In this document: positions 62,136 to 64,000 of the stretch, piece by piece
Layout: each line of letters opens with the position of its first letter
Position numbering within the stretch: the stretch's first letter is position 1
Source of the DNA: Vibrio splendidus
Lineage (GTDB): Bacteria; Pseudomonadota; Gammaproteobacteria; Enterobacterales; Vibrionaceae
DNA: 64,000 nt
Reading direction: 5' to 3'
Assembly: GCF_003345295.1 (NCBI RefSeq)
Contig: NZ_CP031056.1
Coordinates: 558,001 to 622,000, forward strand
The notes under the pieces: generated by a model
Database searches by the model: none
Seen by the model: the letters and a program-made list of their open reading frames with translations, nothing else
Told to the model about the DNA's origin: nothing
Program-made: the position numbers and the translations under genes

Positions 62136-63563
62136 CTAGTTACTACCAAAACACAGATATTTAATGTCCATGTACTCATCGATGCCTTCTTTGGCACCTT
62201 CACGGCCAATACCTGATTGCTTAACACCACCGAAAGGGGCGACTTCGGTAGAGATCAATCCATCATTGATGCCGACCATTCCGTACTCAAGCGCTTCTGC
62301 GATTTTCCATACACGGTGGATATTCTGGCTATAGAAGTATGATGCTAAACCGTAAATTGTATCGTTGGCCATCTCGATGAGCTCTTCGTCGGTATCGAAT
62401 TGCATCACGGGTGCTACTGGGCCAAAAATCTCTTGTTGAACGATGTCCATGCTGTGTTTTACATCTTTAAGAACAACGGGCTGAAGGAATAGTCCATCAA
62501 GTTGTTGAAGTGGCGTCACAGGTTTAGCACCTTGTTCAATAGCTCGGTTTATCAATCCTTGGATGTTTTGCTTAGCACCTTCATTGATAACAGGGCCAAC
62601 CGTTACGCCTTCGTCCAAACCGTTTCCAATTTTAAGCAGCTGTACTGCTTGGTCGAACTTAGCCACAAACTCATCGTGTACTTTACTGTGTACGTAGAAT
62701 CGGTTTGCACAAACACAGGTTTGCCCTGCATTACGGAATTTTGAAGCCATTGCGCCTTGAACGGCAGCGTCGATATCCGCATCGTCAAACACGATAAACG
62801 GTGCGTTGCCGCCCAGTTCCATTGAAGTGCGCTTAATGCCTTTCGCAGCTTGAGCCATCAAGATACTGCCGACTCGGGTAGAACCAGTAAAAGAGATTTT
62901 TTTAATCAGTGGGTGTGAGGTGAAAAGACCACCCACTTGCTCTGGGCTTTCACCGAGTACGACTTGAAGTAGATCTTTCGGAATGCCCGCTTGGTAAGCC
63001 AATTCAACCACAGCAAACGCAGACAGTGGTGTTTCATCTGACGGCTTCACGACAAAGCTACAACCCGCGGCTAAGGCAGGTGCGGCTTTACGCGTGATCA
63101 TCGCCGTGGGAAAGTTCCATGGGGTAATGGCACAAGCCACTCCAATAGGTTGCTTGATCGTAACTAAACGTTTACCCGCGACTGTACTCGGGATTGAATC
63201 GCCATAGGTTCGCTTCGCTTCTTCAGCGAACCATTCTATAAAACTCGCACCATAAGCGATCTCGCCCTTTGCTTCGGCTAACGGTTTGCCTTGTTCAATC
63301 GTCATTAGCCGAGCAAGATCATCTTTGTTTTCAAGGATCAGTTGATGCCAGCGATGAAGTAATGCGGCGCGAGATTTAGCAGGTACTTGAGCCCACTCTT
63401 TTTGTGCCATGTGAGCGCGTTCGATAGCACTTGTTAATTCAGACTCAGATAAAATAGGTGCGCGGCCTACGAGTTCCCCAGTTGCCGGGTTTGTTACCGA
63501 AACAGCGTTTGTTGGTTCTGTCACCATAAAAGAGAGTAAGTGCTTGTTGTTAATGTTTAGCAT
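62136..63563 (-). CDS. gabD: Succinate-semialdehyde dehydrogenase
   Basis: A 475-residue NAD(P)-dependent aldehyde dehydrogenase of the GabD type, converting succinate semialdehyde to succinate in GABA breakdown. TPWNFPTAMITRKAAPALAAG (about 142-162) binds cofactor, ELGGNAPFIV carries the general-base Glu, and NAGQTCVCANRFYV holds the catalytic Cys with the neighbouring Cys typical of GabD. AAAGGA precedes the ATG at 63563; a later in-frame ATG at residue 13 is less likely. No GABA transaminase is adjacent, so the assignment to the GABA route rests on sequence. An IclR regulator gene lies 182 bases upstream on the same strand. Confidence 0.9.
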   Translation of the reverse strand: MLNINNKHLLSFMVTEPTNAVSVTNPATGELVGRAPILSESELTSAIERAHMAQKEWAQVPAKSRAALLHRWHQLILENKDDLARLMTIEQGKPLAEAKGEIAYGASFIEWFAEEAKRTYGDSIPSTVAGKRLVTIKQPIGVACAITPWNFPTAMITRKAAPALAAGCSFVVKPSDETPLSAFAVVELAYQAGIPKDLLQVVLGESPEQVGGLFTSHPLIKKISFTGSTRVGSILMAQAAKGIKRTSMELGGNAPFIVFDDADIDAAVQGAMASKFRNAGQTCVCANRFYVHSKVHDEFVAKFDQAVQLLKIGNGLDEGVTVGPVINEGAKQNIQGLINRAIEQGAKPVTPLQQLDGLFLQPVVLKDVKHSMDIVQQEIFGPVAPVMQFDTDEELIEMANDTIYGLASYFYSQNIHRVWKIAEALEYGMVGINDGLISTEVAPFGGVKQSGIGREGAKEGIDEYMDIKYLCFGSN

Positions 63564-63745
63564 CGTGTTTCCTTTGTCGTGATTACTTAAGTATGTTGCT
63601 GTTTATGATAAATGCTGACGTTAAAATGATTTCGACCAAACATCGTTTGGCCGAGTACCGTTTAGCCGAATACAGTGACAACGGGGCAACAGGCTTCAAT
63701 ATGTACTTAAAGCCAGATCCTACTGTTAAGCTGAAATTATCAAAA

Positions 63746-64000
63746 CTAACCCCAATTATCAGATTCTATTTTTGCTAGCGCTTTTGCCGCTTTTTGAAGC
63801 GCCGGTAAGAATTTAATCGCTTCATCTGGTCTTAATCGAATGACAGGTGCTTGTATTGCGAGGCCGAGGTTTGATTGACCCGTAGATGACGGAATCAGCA
63901 CGGCGATACAGACTAAGCCCGGCAAAAACTCTTCGTCATCAATTGCAAAACCTTGGATTTTCGCTTCTTCGATGTCTTTCTCTAATGTCGAATAGTCGGT
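63746..64000 (-). CDS. IclR family regulator, C-terminal part
   Basis: Only the last 84 residues are in the window; the gene continues past the right edge. The visible part reads GFAIDDEEFLPGLVCIAVLIP... and fits the end of the IclR effector domain, whose conserved G-(F/Y)-A-x-D-x-E-E-x-x-x-G-x-x-C-(I/V)-A pattern is clear. It ends ARALAK-like with a helix. It is on the same strand as gabD and may regulate it. Confidence 0.85.
   Translation of the reverse strand, partial: TDYSTLEKDIEEAKIQGFAIDDEEFLPGLVCIAVLIPSSTGQSNLGLAIQAPVIRLRPDEAIKFLPALQKAAKALAKIESDNWG

Noticed and set aside
63593..63778. Open frame of 61 codons rightward after gabD
   Set aside because: It overlaps the end of the IclR gene on the other strand and has no family resemblance or ribosome binding site.

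Overview
The window looks like a Vibrio chromosome, probably an accessory-rich stretch such as chromosome 2. The evidence is a LuxM/LuxN-type acyl-homoserine-lactone synthase and receptor pair with LuxN-like phospho-sites, a Vibrio-type M9 collagenase, an isocitrate lyase/malate synthase G pair, six complete LysR regulators, moderate GC, and a short MITE-like element. The species cannot be named from the sequence alone. I see no tRNA, rRNA, CRISPR array, integrase or complete insertion sequence.

Layout. 1-6.5 kb: the 3' part of an RND efflux pump, then a leftward block of ion and membrane proteins (ChaA, DedA, MgtE, MarC). 6.7-8.8 kb: a secreted esterase and a convergent LysR gene. 8.8-17.2 kb: a sulfatase region with a FadL-type outer-membrane channel, anaerobic sulfatase-maturating radical SAM enzyme, LysR regulator, secreted Cys-type sulfatase, and a DUF3302/HlyD pair. 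Decayed pieces of a second copy lie at 9.0-9.35 kb. 17.3-21.7 kb: an AttEFGH-like ABC exporter with a CrtC-like lipoprotein. 22-24 kb: an AT-rich orphan gene of unknown function. 24.2-26.1 kb: a periplasmic nucleotidase. 26.4-29.3 kb: a FecCD-type metal or metallophore ABC importer behind a 32-bp perfect palindrome. 29.3-31.1 kb: a 2-oxoglutarate dioxygenase/MDR reductase pair, then a 281-bp MITE-like element. 31.7-35.8 kb: a diguanylate cyclase and two transporters. 36.1-37.6 kb: a KduD/DhuD plus RpiB-type (DhuI-like) pair for unsaturated uronate catabolism.

37.7-52.3 kb is a recombination patchwork. DUF1254/DUF1214 secreted proteins, an outer-membrane beta-barrel and LysR regulators precede luxN-luxM. 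The 3' end of the DUF1214 gene, its terminator and the 3' end of luxN occur twice, in the same order and orientation, 4,857 bp apart. Between the copies lie a LysR paralogue, an Ig-like lipoprotein and a small secreted protein. A fragment of the beta-barrel gene also survives there, so a larger tandem duplication followed by deletion and replacement is the simplest history.

52.7-55.9 kb: secreted collagenase followed by a cystatin-like lipoprotein. 55.9-61.8 kb: an ART-fold-like protein and the glyoxylate shunt (aceA and glcB) with a LysR gene between them. 62.1-64 kb: a succinate-semialdehyde dehydrogenase and the 3' part of an IclR regulator.

Taken together the genes suggest a marine polymer- and host-matrix-degrading lifestyle: sulfated glycans, uronates, collagen, extracellular nucleotides, C2 assimilation, quorum sensing and c-di-GMP signalling. 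A recurrent oddity is short degenerate tandem repeats (8-19 bp units) in intergenic gaps, often just downstream of stop codons.
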